A DNA stretch of 48,437 nucleotides, taken from Eubacteriales bacterium. Its GTDB lineage: Bacteria > Bacillota > Clostridia > Lachnospirales > Lachnospiraceae. Positions 7,435 through 17,212 of this stretch are shown here, piece by piece. The notes beneath the pieces were generated by a model. That model had not been told where the DNA came from, made no database searches, and worked only from the letters and a program-made list of their open reading frames with translations. The DNA lies in assembly GCA_030536995.1 (NCBI GenBank), contig JAUNOY010000005.1:1-48437 (forward strand), given 5' to 3'. A program made the translations under genes and the position numbers. Numbering within the stretch: the stretch's first letter is position 1; every line of letters begins with the position of its first letter.

Positions 7435-8337
7435 ATGTTGGAAAATTACAAAATCCGGACAGACCTTGCGCTTGAGGCTACAGAACGGTTTACAAAAGAA
7501 AATGTAGAAATCAGAGGCGTGGAAATTCACGAAACCTACAATGAGGAAAAGGATATGCGTATCACTGTGGTAAAAATTACGACAGAGAACGGAGCGCGTA
7601 CGATGGGAAGGCCACAGGGAAGTTATATTACGATTGAAGCCCCTGATCTGTCTGCGCCCGATGAGAATTATCACAGGGACATTTCCGAGGAGATCGCATC
7701 TCATCTGCGGCAGCTTATTGACCTTGACAAAGAACAATCTGTCCTGGTTGTTGGCCTTGGAAACAGGGGAGTGACTGCGGATTCGCTGGGGCCCCGCGTA
7801 GTGGAGAATCTCCATATGACTAGACATATTATAAGAGAGTACGGGCTGAAGAGTACGGGTGAAGAAAAGATGCACCGGACAAGCGGAATCATTCCCGGTG
7901 TAATGGCTCAGACAGGGATGGAAACATCAGAAATTGTTCAAGGTATTGTGACAGAAACAAAGCCGGACGTAGTGATTGCTGTAGATGCGCTTGCGGCGCG
8001 CAGTACAAGAAGACTGAACCGTACGATTCAGATAACGGATACAGGGATAAATCCGGGATCGGGGGTGCAAAATCACAGAATTGGTCTTACAGAAGAAAAT
8101 TTAAAGGTAAAGGTTATTGGAATCGGTGTACCTACAGTGGTGGATGCTGCGACAATTGTCCATGATTCTATGGCTCATCTGCTGGAAGCTCTTGATGAGG
8201 TTGAACAGAAAGAATTTCTGGAAGAAATGATTTCCCCGCATCTTCACAGCATGTTTGTTACGCCGAAGGATGTGGATGAAACTGTGAAATATTTAAGCTT
8301 CACCATATCAGAAGGGTTGAATCTGGCATTTTCCTGA
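7435..8337 (+). CDS. gpr: GPR germination endopeptidase
   Basis: Spore protease that degrades small acid-soluble DNA-protecting proteins at germination. It is made as a zymogen that loses a short N-terminal propeptide; the sequence begins MLENYKIRTDLALEA. The two acidic residues of the aspartic-like active site of this family appear as Asp116 in NRGVTADSLGP and Asp184 in VIAVDALAAR. DTGINPGSGVQNHR and GIGVPTVVDAATI are also conserved. The 300 aa are a little short of Bacillus GPR but normal for clostridia. GGAGG precedes the ATG by eight bases. spoIIP follows 80 bases later. No convincing forespore promoter could be picked out upstream. Confidence 0.96.
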   Translation: MLENYKIRTDLALEATERFTKENVEIRGVEIHETYNEEKDMRITVVKITTENGARTMGRPQGSYITIEAPDLSAPDENYHRDISEEIASHLRQLIDLDKEQSVLVVGLGNRGVTADSLGPRVVENLHMTRHIIREYGLKSTGEEKMHRTSGIIPGVMAQTGMETSEIVQGIVTETKPDVVIAVDALAARSTRRLNRTIQITDTGINPGSGVQNHRIGLTEENLKVKVIGIGVPTVVDAATIVHDSMAHLLEALDEVEQKEFLEEMISPHLHSMFVTPKDVDETVKYLSFTISEGLNLAFS

Positions 8338-8417
8338 AAATTCCGGATATGATTGTCGTGTGTATAGGAGTATAAAACAGGAGTTTTCGTCATAGGATAA
8401 CGTGAGGTGGTGATTAG

Positions 8418-9509
8418 GTGACGAAATTCCAGAAAGCAGTAAGCGTGTGCATGAGTCTGTGTTTTTTTGTGATACTGGCAGTGCTGCCGGGACAGTTTTT
8501 TTTTCGGGAAAATGTGTACAGGCAGTTGCCTCTGTACTGTTTTCTGGAAGAAAAGGCTGCGTCTGCGCCTCCTGCGCAGGATCGGGAAACATACGAAAAA
8601 ATTGTTTCAGCAAACGGTGCGTATCTGGGAGAAAAAATCCGGCAGGAACAGCTCAGGGTGAAACGGCTCAGGGAGGAATCGAAAATGTCTTTGCCAGAGG
8701 AACAGGGGATTGAAACAGCGGTGCTTCCGCACCCTGTTATCGATCTGTCGCCGGAAAAACTTGCGGACAGAGAGTATCTTTTAAATCAGTTTTTTGTGGA
8801 AGATGCGGCAACAGAGGCTTTTCCGGGGCTTTTAAATGCAGCCCGCTTTCTCGAAAAAAAAATGGATATAAAGCAGGATGCTTCTGCGCCGCAGATTCTC
8901 ATTTATCATAGCCATGCTTCGGAAGCCTTTGCGGATTCCAGAGAGGGGGTGCAGGGAGACACAATTGTGGGAGTGGGAAGCCGTCTTGCACAGATTTTAA
9001 AAGAAAAGTACGGATATCATGTGATTCATATAAAGGAAGCCTTTGATATGGCTGGGGGGACGCTGGACAGAAGCAAGGCCTACGATTATGCAGGAGAATT
9101 TCTGACTTCTTTTCTGGAGAAGAATCCGAGCATTGAGGTGATTCTTGATGTACACAGAGACGGCGTACCGGAGGAGCGTCGTTTGGTGACGGAAATAAAC
9201 GGAAAAAAGACAGCTCAGGTTATGTTTTACAATGGTATCAGTTATACAAAGAAACAGGGAAAGGTGCATTATCTGCCGAATCCTTACATAGAAGACAATC
9301 TCGCATTTTCTTTTCAGATGGAGTATCAGGCAGCGCAGTATTATCCGGATTTTTACCGATGCATTTATCTGGCGGGATACAGGTATAACCTGCATTTCAG
9401 ACCAAAGTCCATGCTCCTTGAGGTGGGCGCACAGAATAATACGGTGCAGGAGGCAAAAAATGCCATGGAGCCCTTTGCCGAGCTGTTGAATAAAGTGCTT
9501 CAAGGCTGA
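8418..9509 (+). CDS. spoIIP: Stage II sporulation protein P (SpoIIP)
   Basis: Peptidoglycan amidase/endopeptidase that works with SpoIID and SpoIIM to thin the septal wall and drive engulfment of the forespore. The 363 aa have one N-terminal membrane anchor at about residues 8-28, a low-complexity linker, and a C-terminal SpoIIP amidase domain. Zinc-site motifs are visible as YHSHASEAF near 163, LDVHRDG and LLEVGAQNN near 335. The start is GTG 8418 behind a GAGGTGG ribosome site. The gpr-spoIIP order is common in Clostridia. SpoIID is not in this window. Confidence 0.95.
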   Translation: MTKFQKAVSVCMSLCFFVILAVLPGQFFFRENVYRQLPLYCFLEEKAASAPPAQDRETYEKIVSANGAYLGEKIRQEQLRVKRLREESKMSLPEEQGIETAVLPHPVIDLSPEKLADREYLLNQFFVEDAATEAFPGLLNAARFLEKKMDIKQDASAPQILIYHSHASEAFADSREGVQGDTIVGVGSRLAQILKEKYGYHVIHIKEAFDMAGGTLDRSKAYDYAGEFLTSFLEKNPSIEVILDVHRDGVPEERRLVTEINGKKTAQVMFYNGISYTKKQGKVHYLPNPYIEDNLAFSFQMEYQAAQYYPDFYRCIYLAGYRYNLHFRPKSMLLEVGAQNNTVQEAKNAMEPFAELLNKVLQG

Positions 9510-9585
9510 AAAACGAGTAAAATTATGTGGCTATTTTATGTGCTATCATATATAATTAGGCATATGATGAAAGGAGGTTTTTCAT

Positions 9586-10743
9586 ATGAAGAAAAGAATC
9601 TGGATGGCACTTGCAGCTGCAGGATGCGTGATGATGGCACCGATGACCGTAATGGGAGGAGAAGAAGCCGGTATATCTGGAGATATTTACAGTTTTCAGA
9701 TGGATTATGATGGAGAGATTTTTCAGCTCCCAATGGCATTTTCGGAACTGACGGAAAGAGGCTGGCAATTGAGCAAATACGATGATCCTAAAATGAAAGT
9801 AGGAACGAATTCCTATGCTATGGTCGGATTTGTAAAGGGAGACCTGGAACTCAGGGCAGATGTAATCAATTTCGGTATCAATGAAGCGCCGTTGGAGGAG
9901 TGTCTGATTGGTGGTCTTACTGTGGATGCAAGCTATTCGGAGATGGATTTTGGTGAAACTCCGGTACAGCTTCCGGGCGGAATATTGATGGGAAGTTCTA
10001 ATCTGGACGACATCAAAGCTGCATATGGAGAACCAAGCGATATTTATGAGGGCGATAACTATGTAAAGGTGACCTATGAAAGAGATTCATATCAGGATGT
10101 AGAGCTTTATGTATATAAAGAAAAGAATGCTCTGCTTCAGGCATCGATGAGAAATTTTGCGGAGCCGGAAGATTTCGATAAAGGCAGCGTAAGTACAGAA
10201 GCCCCGGATATTGTAGCTGCGTACAAAGCTCCCACAGAACCGGGAAAGGATTTTATGGATCCTGTAGTAGAGTATTTCGGAGATCTTTATAGGCTTCCTG
10301 CTCCTGTTTCGGCTTTCACAGCGAATGGATGGGAACTTAAGGATGTGGAAGAGGGAGCTTTTGCAGAAGGCGGCGGCCTGGAATTTATTGAGATGATGAA
10401 AGAGAATCAGACTGTGAGGTTCGGTGTTTATAATCTGACAGAAAATGCAGTTACGATTGAGAATTGCTTTGTTACGGAGTTGAAGCATGCAGAGTACGAT
10501 CCGGAAGTGCTTGCAATGAAGTTGGCGGGAGATGTCAGCCTTGGAGCAGAAAGAGAGAATCTGATAGCGCTTGCTAAAGAAAAAGGATTCGTCTGCGAGC
10601 TCGATGAAGAGGGCAGCTACCTGACAATCTATAAAGATAAGGAGACAAAACTGGAGACAAGGCTGGAAGTCTGGTTCAATAAGGATAAGAGTAAATCACA
10701 GGCGGCAAGTCTTACCTACAGGAATGAGATTCTTCCTGAATAA
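9586..10743 (+). CDS. Secreted protein with two tandem repeats, function unknown
   Basis: Exported protein of 385 aa that I do not recognise. An N-terminal Sec signal peptide (MKKRIWMALAAAGCVMMA) probably ends near residue 24; the internal AAGC is a poor lipobox because position -3 is Ala. The mature part holds two related modules: GEIFQLPMAFSELTERGWQL near residue 42 and GDLYRLPAPVSAFTANGWEL near 230. Each is followed by an acidic stretch, an ENC/EEC motif (LEECLIGGLTVD; IENCFVTELKHAE) and a predicted beta-rich end with YLTIYKDKE or YVKVTYERD. Overall composition is acidic. AAAGGAGG at 9570-9577 precedes the ATG. It sits alone between spoIIP and lepA. Confidence 0.8.
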   Translation: MKKRIWMALAAAGCVMMAPMTVMGGEEAGISGDIYSFQMDYDGEIFQLPMAFSELTERGWQLSKYDDPKMKVGTNSYAMVGFVKGDLELRADVINFGINEAPLEECLIGGLTVDASYSEMDFGETPVQLPGGILMGSSNLDDIKAAYGEPSDIYEGDNYVKVTYERDSYQDVELYVYKEKNALLQASMRNFAEPEDFDKGSVSTEAPDIVAAYKAPTEPGKDFMDPVVEYFGDLYRLPAPVSAFTANGWELKDVEEGAFAEGGGLEFIEMMKENQTVRFGVYNLTENAVTIENCFVTELKHAEYDPEVLAMKLAGDVSLGAERENLIALAKEKGFVCELDEEGSYLTIYKDKETKLETRLEVWFNKDKSKSQAASLTYRNEILPE

Positions 10744-10775
10744 AAAACCTGTGTAAAAGATTACATAAAAATCCG

Positions 10776-10805
10776 GTGACAAATCCGAGGTCTGTATGCT
10801 ATAAT
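10776..10805 (+). promoter_or_regulatory. Extended -10 promoter for lepA
   Basis: GTGACA (10776-10781), an 18-base spacer and TATAAT (10800-10805) preceded by TGC at 10797-10799 form an extended -10 promoter. It lies about 50 bases before the lepA ATG and outside the upstream reading frame. Confidence 0.75.
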
Positions 10806-10856
10806 ACAAAATTAGCAAAGAAACAGTTTAGAGAAAGACAGAGGAGGAACTCCTGA

Positions 10857-12665
10857 ATGATAGACCAGAGTAAAATCAGAAATTTCTGTATTATTGCCCA
10901 TATTGACCACGGTAAATCTACCCTGGCCGACCGAATTATTGAGAAGACCGGTCTTCTGACAGAGCGTGAAATGCAGTCCCAGATTCTTGACAACATGGAT
11001 TTGGAGCGTGAGAGAGGAATTACCATTAAATCTCAGGCTGTCCGTATTGTATATAAGGCTCAGGACGGAGAAGAATATATTTTGAATTTAATTGACACAC
11101 CGGGACACGTAGACTTTAACTATGAGGTTTCCCGAAGCCTTGCAGCCTGTGACGGAGCAATTCTTGTGGTAGATGCTGCTCAGGGAATTGAGGCGCAGAC
11201 TCTTGCAAACGTATATCTTGCATTGGACCATGATCTTGATGTGATTCCTGTTATCAACAAAATTGACCTGCCGAGTGCGGATCCTGATCGTGTAGTTGCT
11301 GAGATTGAAGATGTTATTGGGCTGGAAGCTCATGATGCACCGCGGATTTCTGCCAAAACAGGCGTGAATATCGAGGGAGTTCTGGAACAGATTGTTCATA
11401 AGATTCCTGCTCCCCACGGCGATGTGGATGCACCGCTTAAGGCTCTTATTTTTGACTCTATATATGATCCGTATAAAGGGGTGATTGTTTTCTGCCGGCT
11501 CATGGACGGAAGAGTAAAAAAAGGAACTCCTATCCGTATGATGGCTACCGGATTTACCACAGAGGTTGTGGAAGTCGGTACTTTCGGCGCAGGGCAGTTT
11601 ATCCCGTGTGAAGAACTGACAGCAGGTATGGTTGGTTACATTACTGCAAGTATTAAGAATGTCCGCGATACCCGTGTAGGTGATACGATTACCAACAGCA
11701 GCAATCCGTGTGCAGAAGCTCTTCCGGGATATAAAAAAGTAAATCCTATGGTTTACTGCGGACTCTATCCGGCTGACGGCGCGAAATATGGCGATCTTCG
11801 AGATGCTCTTGAGAAGCTTCAGCTAAATGATGCATCTCTGTTTTATGAGCCGGAGACATCGGTGGCTCTTGGGTTCGGATTCCGTTGCGGATTCTTGGGT
11901 CTTCTCCATCTGGAAATTATTCAGGAGCGTCTGGAAAGAGAATATAATCTTGACCTTGTAACTACTGCGCCAAGTGTTATTTATAAGGTTTATAAAACAA
12001 ATGGCGAAGTTATTGACCTGACAAATCCTACCAATCTTCCGGATCCTTCAGAGATTGAGTATATGGAAGAGCCTATGGTAAACGCAGAGATCATGGTGAC
12101 TACTGAATTTATCGGCGCGATCATGGAACTCTGTCAGGAGAGAAGAGGTCAGTATCTCGGGATGGACTATATGGAAGAGACACGTGCGTTACTGAAGTAT
12201 AAGCTGCCTCTCAATGAAATTATTTATGACTTTTTCGACGCTCTGAAATCCAGATCAAGAGGTTACGCGTCACTGGATTACGAGCTTTGCGGATATGAAC
12301 GCAGTGAGCTTGTGAAGCTTGATATTCTTGTAAATAAAGAAGAGGTGGATGCTCTTTCCTTCATTGTACACAGCGAAACAGCCTACGAGAGAGGACGCAA
12401 AATGTGCGAGAAGCTGAAAGATGAGATTCCGAGACAGCTTTTTGAAATTCCGATCCAGGCAGCGATCGGAAGCAAGGTTATTGCCAGAGAAACAGTAAGA
12501 GCCATGCGTAAAGACGTTCTTGCCAAATGCTATGGCGGTGATATTTCACGTAAGAAGAAACTTCTTGAGAAACAGAAGGAAGGCAAGAAGCGTATGCGTC
12601 AGGTAGGTAATGTAGAAATTCCGCAGAAGGCATTTATGAGCGTTCTGAAGCTGGATGATAAATAA
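10857..12665 (+). CDS. lepA: Elongation factor 4 (LepA)
   Basis: Ribosome-associated translational GTPase related to EF-G, linked to ribosome back-translocation and 30S biogenesis. The 602 aa show G1 [10 protein letters not shown] at about residues 13-22, the switch motif [18 protein letters not shown], the specificity motif NKIDLP, and the LepA-specific C-terminal domain (KAIGSK-type [12 protein letters not shown], then [21 protein letters not shown]). Length and end ([10 protein letters not shown]) match the family exactly. A GAGGAGGA ribosome site precedes the ATG. Gene order lepA - lipoprotein - hemW follows, fitting the common lepA-hemW linkage. Confidence 0.98.
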   Translation: MIDQSKIRNFCIIAHIDHGKSTLADRIIEKTGLLTEREMQSQILDNMDLERERGITIKSQAVRIVYKAQDGEEYILNLIDTPGHVDFNYEVSRSLAACDGAILVVDAAQGIEAQTLANVYLALDHDLDVIPVINKIDLPSADPDRVVAEIEDVIGLEAHDAPRISAKTGVNIEGVLEQIVHKIPAPHGDVDAPLKALIFDSIYDPYKGVIVFCRLMDGRVKKGTPIRMMATGFTTEVVEVGTFGAGQFIPCEELTAGMVGYITASIKNVRDTRVGDTITNSSNPCAEALPGYKKVNPMVYCGLYPADGAKYGDLRDALEKLQLNDASLFYEPETSVALGFGFRCGFLGLLHLEIIQERLEREYNLDLVTTAPSVIYKVYKTNGEVIDLTNPTNLPDPSEIEYMEEPMVNAEIMVTTEFIGAIMELCQERRGQYLGMDYMEETRALLKYKLPLNEIIYDFFDALKSRSRGYASLDYELCGYERSELVKLDILVNKEEVDALSFIVHSETAYERGRKMCEKLKDEIPRQLFEIPIQAAIGSKVIARETVRAMRKDVLAKCYGGDISRKKKLLEKQKEGKKRMRQVGNVEIPQKAFMSVLKLDDK

Positions 12666-12697
12666 TCATCCGCACAGAATGCGCGGGAGGAATTCGG

Positions 12698-13021
12698 ATG
12701 AAAAAAACATATAAAAAAAGCCTGGTCATTTTGATGGTTCTGGTATGCTGTACGCTGATTGGAGGCTGTGGCTGCGGCAAAAAGAAAAAGCCGGACGATG
12801 CCTCTACAAAGGTAATGCAGATTACGATTACGCCTGAGCCGACTCCGACTGCGGCTCCGGAACAGATTAGTTCCGAAGCAGTGTTGAAAAACGGCAATCT
12901 GACTATGGTAAATCTTTATCTGGCACAGAATAAGGATATCCCGGAAGATGTTTCCGGTGATGCAGCAGGAGAAACAAACGATACAGAAACAGAAGGAAAA
13001 GAGAATGGAAGCGAAGAATAA
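12698..13021 (+). CDS. Small lipoprotein of unknown function
   Basis: A 107-aa protein with a lipoprotein signal peptide: basic start, hydrophobic core ILMVLVCCTLIGGC, then a Lys-rich stretch KKKKPDD. The rest is a Thr/Pro-rich linker (TPEPTPTAAPEQ), a short folded-looking part (AVLKNGNLTMVNLYLAQNK) and a very acidic tail. GGGAGGAAT at 12685-12693 precedes the ATG. Its last 17 bases overlap the hemW start, so the two are probably translationally coupled with lepA upstream. I know no function for it; short lipoproteins in this slot look lineage-specific. Confidence 0.75.
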   Translation: MKKTYKKSLVILMVLVCCTLIGGCGCGKKKKPDDASTKVMQITITPEPTPTAAPEQISSEAVLKNGNLTMVNLYLAQNKDIPEDVSGDAAGETNDTETEGKENGSEE

Positions 13022-14156
13022 TAAGACAGCTTCCATGGAAATCTATATTCATATTCCTTTTTGTGCAAAAAAATGTGAATACTGTGATTTTCTTTCCGGC
13101 CCTGCAGGCGGGAAGGAGCAGAGAGCTTATGTACAGGCTCTTTTGAAGGAAATCCGGGCGGCAGAAGAAGGTCAGGGAAGGAGTGTGTCCTCCATATTTA
13201 TTGGAGGCGGCACTCCTTCTCTTTTGAAAGAGGATTTACTTGGAAGTATCCTGAATGAAATATACAAAAAATTTAATCTGGAACCGGGAGCGGAGATTTC
13301 CATTGAGGTTAATCCGGGGACTGTCTCTTCAAAGAAACTGGAGGCCTATCGCAGAATGGGAATTAACCGACTGAGTATCGGTCTGCAGTCAACCGATGAC
13401 AGAGAGCTTAAAACACTGGGGCGGCTTCATAATTATGCACAGTTTCTGGAGACGTATCAGGCTGCCGGAAACGCAGGCTTTGACAACATCAATATTGACC
13501 TGATGAGCGCGTTGCCGGATCAGACGTATGAGGGCTGGGTCGCAAATCTGCGCAGGACAGCAGAGCTTTCGCCTGCTCATATTTCCGCATACAGTCTTAT
13601 TATAGAAGAAGGTACGCCTTTTGCCATGAGAGAGCTTAATCTGCCGGATGAAGAAACAGAATACAGAATGTATGAGGATACAGCAGCAATTCTTGAGGAA
13701 TATGGATATGAGCAGTATGAGATATCTAACTATGCAAAAAAGGGGAGGCGCTGCCGTCACAATGTAGGTTACTGGACGAGATGTGATTATCTGGGATTGG
13801 GGCTTGGAGCAGCATCTCTTTGGGGGAAGAAACGATTTTCCAACACGGCTGACATGGAAGAATATCTGAGAAACAGCGCGTTTCCGGGAAGGATTCGCCT
13901 TATGGAACCGGTTCTTTCCAGGGAGGATGAGATGGCAGAATTTATGTTTCTCGGTCTTCGTATGACAGAGGGAGTTTCCGAAGCTGCTTTCAGACAGGGA
14001 TTTGGCGTGGAAATGAGAGAAATTTACGGAGAAGTCCTGAAAAAATATACAGGCATGGAGCTTCTGGAAGAGAAAGATGGACGGATTTTTCTTACAAGGA
14101 AAGGAATACATGTAAGCAATTCTGTGATGTCAGATTTTCTTTTGGAAACTTCTTGA
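13005..14156 (+). CDS. hemW: Radical SAM protein HemW (heme chaperone / HemN-like)
   Basis: Radical SAM protein of the HemN/HemW family; HemW is a heme-trafficking protein and not a true coproporphyrinogen dehydrogenase. The cluster motif is [14 protein letters not shown] with Cys20, Cys24 and Cys27 in a CxxxCxxC spacing. IGGGTPS and EVNPGTV follow, and a HemN C-terminal domain has [14 protein letters not shown]. The start at ATG 13005 is preferred because AGAAGGA sits seven bases upstream; an ATG at 13035 has no ribosome site. 383 aa is typical. It overlaps the small lipoprotein gene, and its stop codon lies within the -35 box of the uvrA promoter. Confidence 0.94.
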   Translation: MEAKNNKTASMEIYIHIPFCAKKCEYCDFLSGPAGGKEQRAYVQALLKEIRAAEEGQGRSVSSIFIGGGTPSLLKEDLLGSILNEIYKKFNLEPGAEISIEVNPGTVSSKKLEAYRRMGINRLSIGLQSTDDRELKTLGRLHNYAQFLETYQAAGNAGFDNINIDLMSALPDQTYEGWVANLRRTAELSPAHISAYSLIIEEGTPFAMRELNLPDEETEYRMYEDTAAILEEYGYEQYEISNYAKKGRRCRHNVGYWTRCDYLGLGLGAASLWGKKRFSNTADMEEYLRNSAFPGRIRLMEPVLSREDEMAEFMFLGLRMTEGVSEAAFRQGFGVEMREIYGEVLKKYTGMELLEEKDGRIFLTRKGIHVSNSVMSDFLLETS

Positions 14157-14181
14157 CGAACAAATGTTTGTGTATTATACT
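14153..14181 (+). promoter_or_regulatory. SOS-regulated uvrA promoter with LexA box
   Basis: TTGACG (14153-14158), a 17-base spacer and TATACT (14176-14181) form a strong promoter. Within the spacer, CGAACAAATGTTTG (14157-14170) matches the Gram-positive DinR/LexA operator CGAACRNRYGTTYC at 13 of 14 positions. A repressor bound there would cover the promoter, so uvrA should be induced by DNA damage. Confidence 0.88.
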
Positions 14182-14208
14182 GGGAAAAAACAAAAACAGG
14201 AGGAACAG

Positions 14209-17052
14209 ATGGCAGAGAATGTTATGAAAAAGCAGTTCATCAGGATCAGGGGAGCCAATGTAAATAATCTTAAAAATTTAAGTGTGGATATACCGAGAGA
14301 TCAGTTTGTCGTTCTCACAGGTTTGAGTGGTTCGGGCAAGTCTTCTCTGGCATTTGATACGATATATGCAGAGGGGCAGAGACGTTATATGGAGTCTCTT
14401 TCTTCTTATGCAAGACAATTCCTTGGACAGATGGAGAAGCCGGATGTGGAGAGTATTGAGGGACTTCCGCCTGCAATTTCCATTGATCAGAAGTCAACCA
14501 ACAGGAATCCCCGTTCCACAGTAGGAACTGTAACGGAGATTTATGATTATTTCAGGCTTCTTTATGCCCGTGTGGGAATCCCTCACTGCCCAAAATGTGG
14601 AAGAGAGATTAAAAGGCAGACAGTGGACCAGATGGTTGACAGTATTATGGCTATGCCTGAGAGGACGAAGATTCAGCTTCTTGCTCCTGTGGTCAGGGGA
14701 AGGAAGGGAACGCATGCGAAACTTCTTGACCATGCAAAGAGAAGCGGATATGTCCGTGTGCAGATTGACGGAAGTGTATATGAGCTTTCGGAGGAGATTT
14801 CGCTTGATAAGAACATCAAGCATAATATTGAAATTATTGTAGACAGACTTGTGGTTAAGCCGGGAATTGAGAAACGCCTTTCTGATTCCATTGAGACAGT
14901 TCTGGAACTTGCGGATGGTCTTCTGACTGTAGATACGATGGATGGAGAACTCCATAATTTCAGCCAGAGCTTTTCCTGCCCGGACTGCGGAGTCAGCGTG
15001 GACGAAATTGAGCCCAGAAGCTTTTCTTTTAACAATCCTTTTGGTGCATGCCCGGATTGTCTTGGTCTTGGATATAAGATGGAATTTGACATTGATCTGA
15101 TGATACCGGATCAGAGTCTGAGCATTGCGCAGGGTGCAATTGCAGTCGTGGGATGGCAATCCTGTACTACTCAGGGCAGCTTTTCCAGAGCAATTCTGGA
15201 TGCTCTTGCAAAGGAGTATAAATTCAGTCTGGAAACACCATTTGAGGATTATCCGGAAAAAATAAAGAATATCATCATTAACGGTACAGATGAACATTCT
15301 GTTAAGGTTTATTATAAGGGACAGAGAGGAGAGGGCGTATACGATGTGGCATTTCCGGGACTTATCCGGAATGTAGAACAGCGTTACAGAGAGACCGGTT
15401 CAGAGACCATGAAGCAGGAATATGAATCTTTTATGCGGATCACACCGTGTAAGACCTGCAAGGGACAGCGTTTGAAGAAGGAATCTCTGTCAGTTACGGT
15501 TGCAGATAAGAATATTTATGAAGTGACCAATCTTTCCATAGAGAATCTGAAGAAGTTTCTGGAGGAAATGCAGCTTTCCGACCAGCAGCTTCTTATAGGA
15601 AAGCAGATACTGAAGGAAATCAAAGCCCGCGTTAGTTTTCTTTCAGATGTAGGTCTGGACTATCTTTCTCTAGGGAGAGCTACAGCGACGCTCTCGGGAG
15701 GAGAGGCACAGAGAATCCGACTTGCTACACAGATTGGTTCTGGTCTGGTGGGAGTTGCTTATATTCTTGATGAACCGAGTATCGGACTTCACCAGAGAGA
15801 CAATGACAAGCTTCTTCAGTCGTTGATGAAGCTGCGTGATCTGGGGAACAGCCTTATTGTGGTGGAGCATGATGAAGATACTATGCGGGCGGCAGACTGT
15901 GTGGTAGATATTGGACCGGGAGCAGGAGAACATGGCGGCCAGTTAGTAGGAATCGGTACTGCAGAGGAGCTGATGAAGAATGAAAAGTCCATCACAGGAG
16001 CATATCTCAGTAAAAAAATAAAGATTCCTGTTCCGAAGGAGCGACGGATTCCCGTGGATTTTCTTACGATTAAAGGGGCATCCGAGAATAATCTTAAGAA
16101 TATAAACGTAGATATTCCACTGGGAGTTATGACTTGTGTAACCGGTGTTTCCGGTTCAGGGAAGAGCTCTCTGATTAATGAAATTCTTTATAAACGCCTT
16201 GCAAGAGATTTGAATCGTGCGAGGATTATTCCGGGGAAACATAAGGACTTGATCGGTGTGGAGAAGCTTGATAAGGTTATCAATATCGATCAGTCTCCGA
16301 TCGGGCGGACACCGAGATCGAATCCGGCTACTTATACAGGGGTATTTGACCAGATCAGAGATCTTTTTGCAGCTACTTCGGATGCCAAGGCAAAGGGATA
16401 CAAGAAGGGGCGCTTCAGCTTTAATGTTAAGGGAGGACGATGCGAAGCGTGCAGCGGAGACGGTATCATAAAGATAGAAATGCATTTCCTTCCGGATGTC
16501 TATGTACCTTGTGAGGTATGTAAGGGTAAGCGTTATAACAGGGAAACTCTGGAAGTAAAGTATAAGGATAAGAATATTTATGATGTCCTGAATATGACCG
16601 TGGAGGAGGCGTTGCCATTCTTCGAGAATATTCCGTCTATCAGAAGAAAAATAGAGACACTTTATGACGTTGGACTTTCCTATATCAGACTGGGTCAGCC
16701 TTCTACAGAGCTTTCGGGAGGAGAGGCACAGAGAATAAAGCTTGCCACTGAGCTGAGTAAGAGAAGCACGGGTAAGACGATTTATATTCTGGACGAGCCG
16801 ACAACAGGCCTTCATTTCGCAGATGTGCATAAACTGATTGAGATTTTGAAACGTCTTTCAGAGGGAGGCAATACGGTTGTTGTTATCGAGCATAATCTTG
16901 ATGTTATAAAGACGGCGGATTATATTATTGACATAGGCCCGGAAGGCGGAGACAGAGGGGGAACCGTTATCGCGAAGGGAACGCCTGAGGAGATTGCAGC
17001 GAACCTTGTTTCCTATACGGGTAAATATATAAAAAAATATCTGGAAGACTGA
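14209..17052 (+). CDS. uvrA: UvrABC system protein A
   Basis: Damage-recognition ATPase of nucleotide excision repair. The 947 aa carry two ABC modules: Walker [12 protein letters not shown] near residue 38 and [11 protein letters not shown] near 645, each with the signature LSGGEAQRI (near 490 and 835). Zinc-finger cysteines are visible in the CPKCG insertion, in CPDCG...CPDC and in CEACSGDG...[11 protein letters not shown] longer frame opens at 14164, but ATG 14209 follows AGGAGGA at 14198-14204 and gives the standard N-terminus; the 14164 codon would lie inside the promoter. uvrB is not adjacent. Control by LexA is supported by the operator upstream. Confidence 0.98.
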   Translation: MAENVMKKQFIRIRGANVNNLKNLSVDIPRDQFVVLTGLSGSGKSSLAFDTIYAEGQRRYMESLSSYARQFLGQMEKPDVESIEGLPPAISIDQKSTNRNPRSTVGTVTEIYDYFRLLYARVGIPHCPKCGREIKRQTVDQMVDSIMAMPERTKIQLLAPVVRGRKGTHAKLLDHAKRSGYVRVQIDGSVYELSEEISLDKNIKHNIEIIVDRLVVKPGIEKRLSDSIETVLELADGLLTVDTMDGELHNFSQSFSCPDCGVSVDEIEPRSFSFNNPFGACPDCLGLGYKMEFDIDLMIPDQSLSIAQGAIAVVGWQSCTTQGSFSRAILDALAKEYKFSLETPFEDYPEKIKNIIINGTDEHSVKVYYKGQRGEGVYDVAFPGLIRNVEQRYRETGSETMKQEYESFMRITPCKTCKGQRLKKESLSVTVADKNIYEVTNLSIENLKKFLEEMQLSDQQLLIGKQILKEIKARVSFLSDVGLDYLSLGRATATLSGGEAQRIRLATQIGSGLVGVAYILDEPSIGLHQRDNDKLLQSLMKLRDLGNSLIVVEHDEDTMRAADCVVDIGPGAGEHGGQLVGIGTAEELMKNEKSITGAYLSKKIKIPVPKERRIPVDFLTIKGASENNLKNINVDIPLGVMTCVTGVSGSGKSSLINEILYKRLARDLNRARIIPGKHKDLIGVEKLDKVINIDQSPIGRTPRSNPATYTGVFDQIRDLFAATSDAKAKGYKKGRFSFNVKGGRCEACSGDGIIKIEMHFLPDVYVPCEVCKGKRYNRETLEVKYKDKNIYDVLNMTVEEALPFFENIPSIRRKIETLYDVGLSYIRLGQPSTELSGGEAQRIKLATELSKRSTGKTIYILDEPTTGLHFADVHKLIEILKRLSEGGNTVVVIEHNLDVIKTADYIIDIGPEGGDRGGTVIAKGTPEEIAANLVSYTGKYIKKYLED

Positions 17053-17059
17053 CCGGGGC

Positions 17060-17088
17060 TTTTCTTTTTCGAAATTATTGTATATAAT
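17060..17088 (+). promoter_or_regulatory. Possible mreB promoter
   Basis: A perfect -10 TATAAT (17083-17088) lies 17 bases after a poor -35 (TTTTCT, 17060-17065). It would give an mRNA leader of about 115 bases before the mreB-family gene. Confidence 0.45.
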
Positions 17089-17104
17089 GAGAGAAACAAA
17101 AAGT

Positions 17105-17183
17105 ACAGATGATTTCCCAACAGGGCATCTGTTAATAAAAAAACTAGAATAACAATATAAGAGAACGCCGGGAGTACTTCCGG
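17105..17183 (+). other. Structured leader with two hairpins before mreB
   Basis: ACAGATG (17105-17111) pairs with CATCTGT (17126-17132), and inside it CCC pairs with GGG around an AACA loop, leaving a four-base bulge. Further on, CCGGGAGT (17168-17175) pairs with ACTTCCGG (17176-17183) with one G-T wobble. Neither is followed by a T-run. The second lies 15 bases before the ribosome site and could influence translation; no known riboswitch family was recognised. Confidence 0.4.
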
Positions 17184-17212
17184 TGAATGCGATAAACAGA
17201 AAGGAAACATGT

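Noticed and set aside
9528-9557. Promoter for the secreted duplicated protein
   Set aside because: A TATAAT is present near 9552 but the sequence 17 bases upstream (TGGCTA) is a poor -35; not supported well enough to annotate.
14164-14208. Earlier uvrA start at 14164
   Set aside because: It lies inside the LexA-controlled promoter and has no ribosome site.
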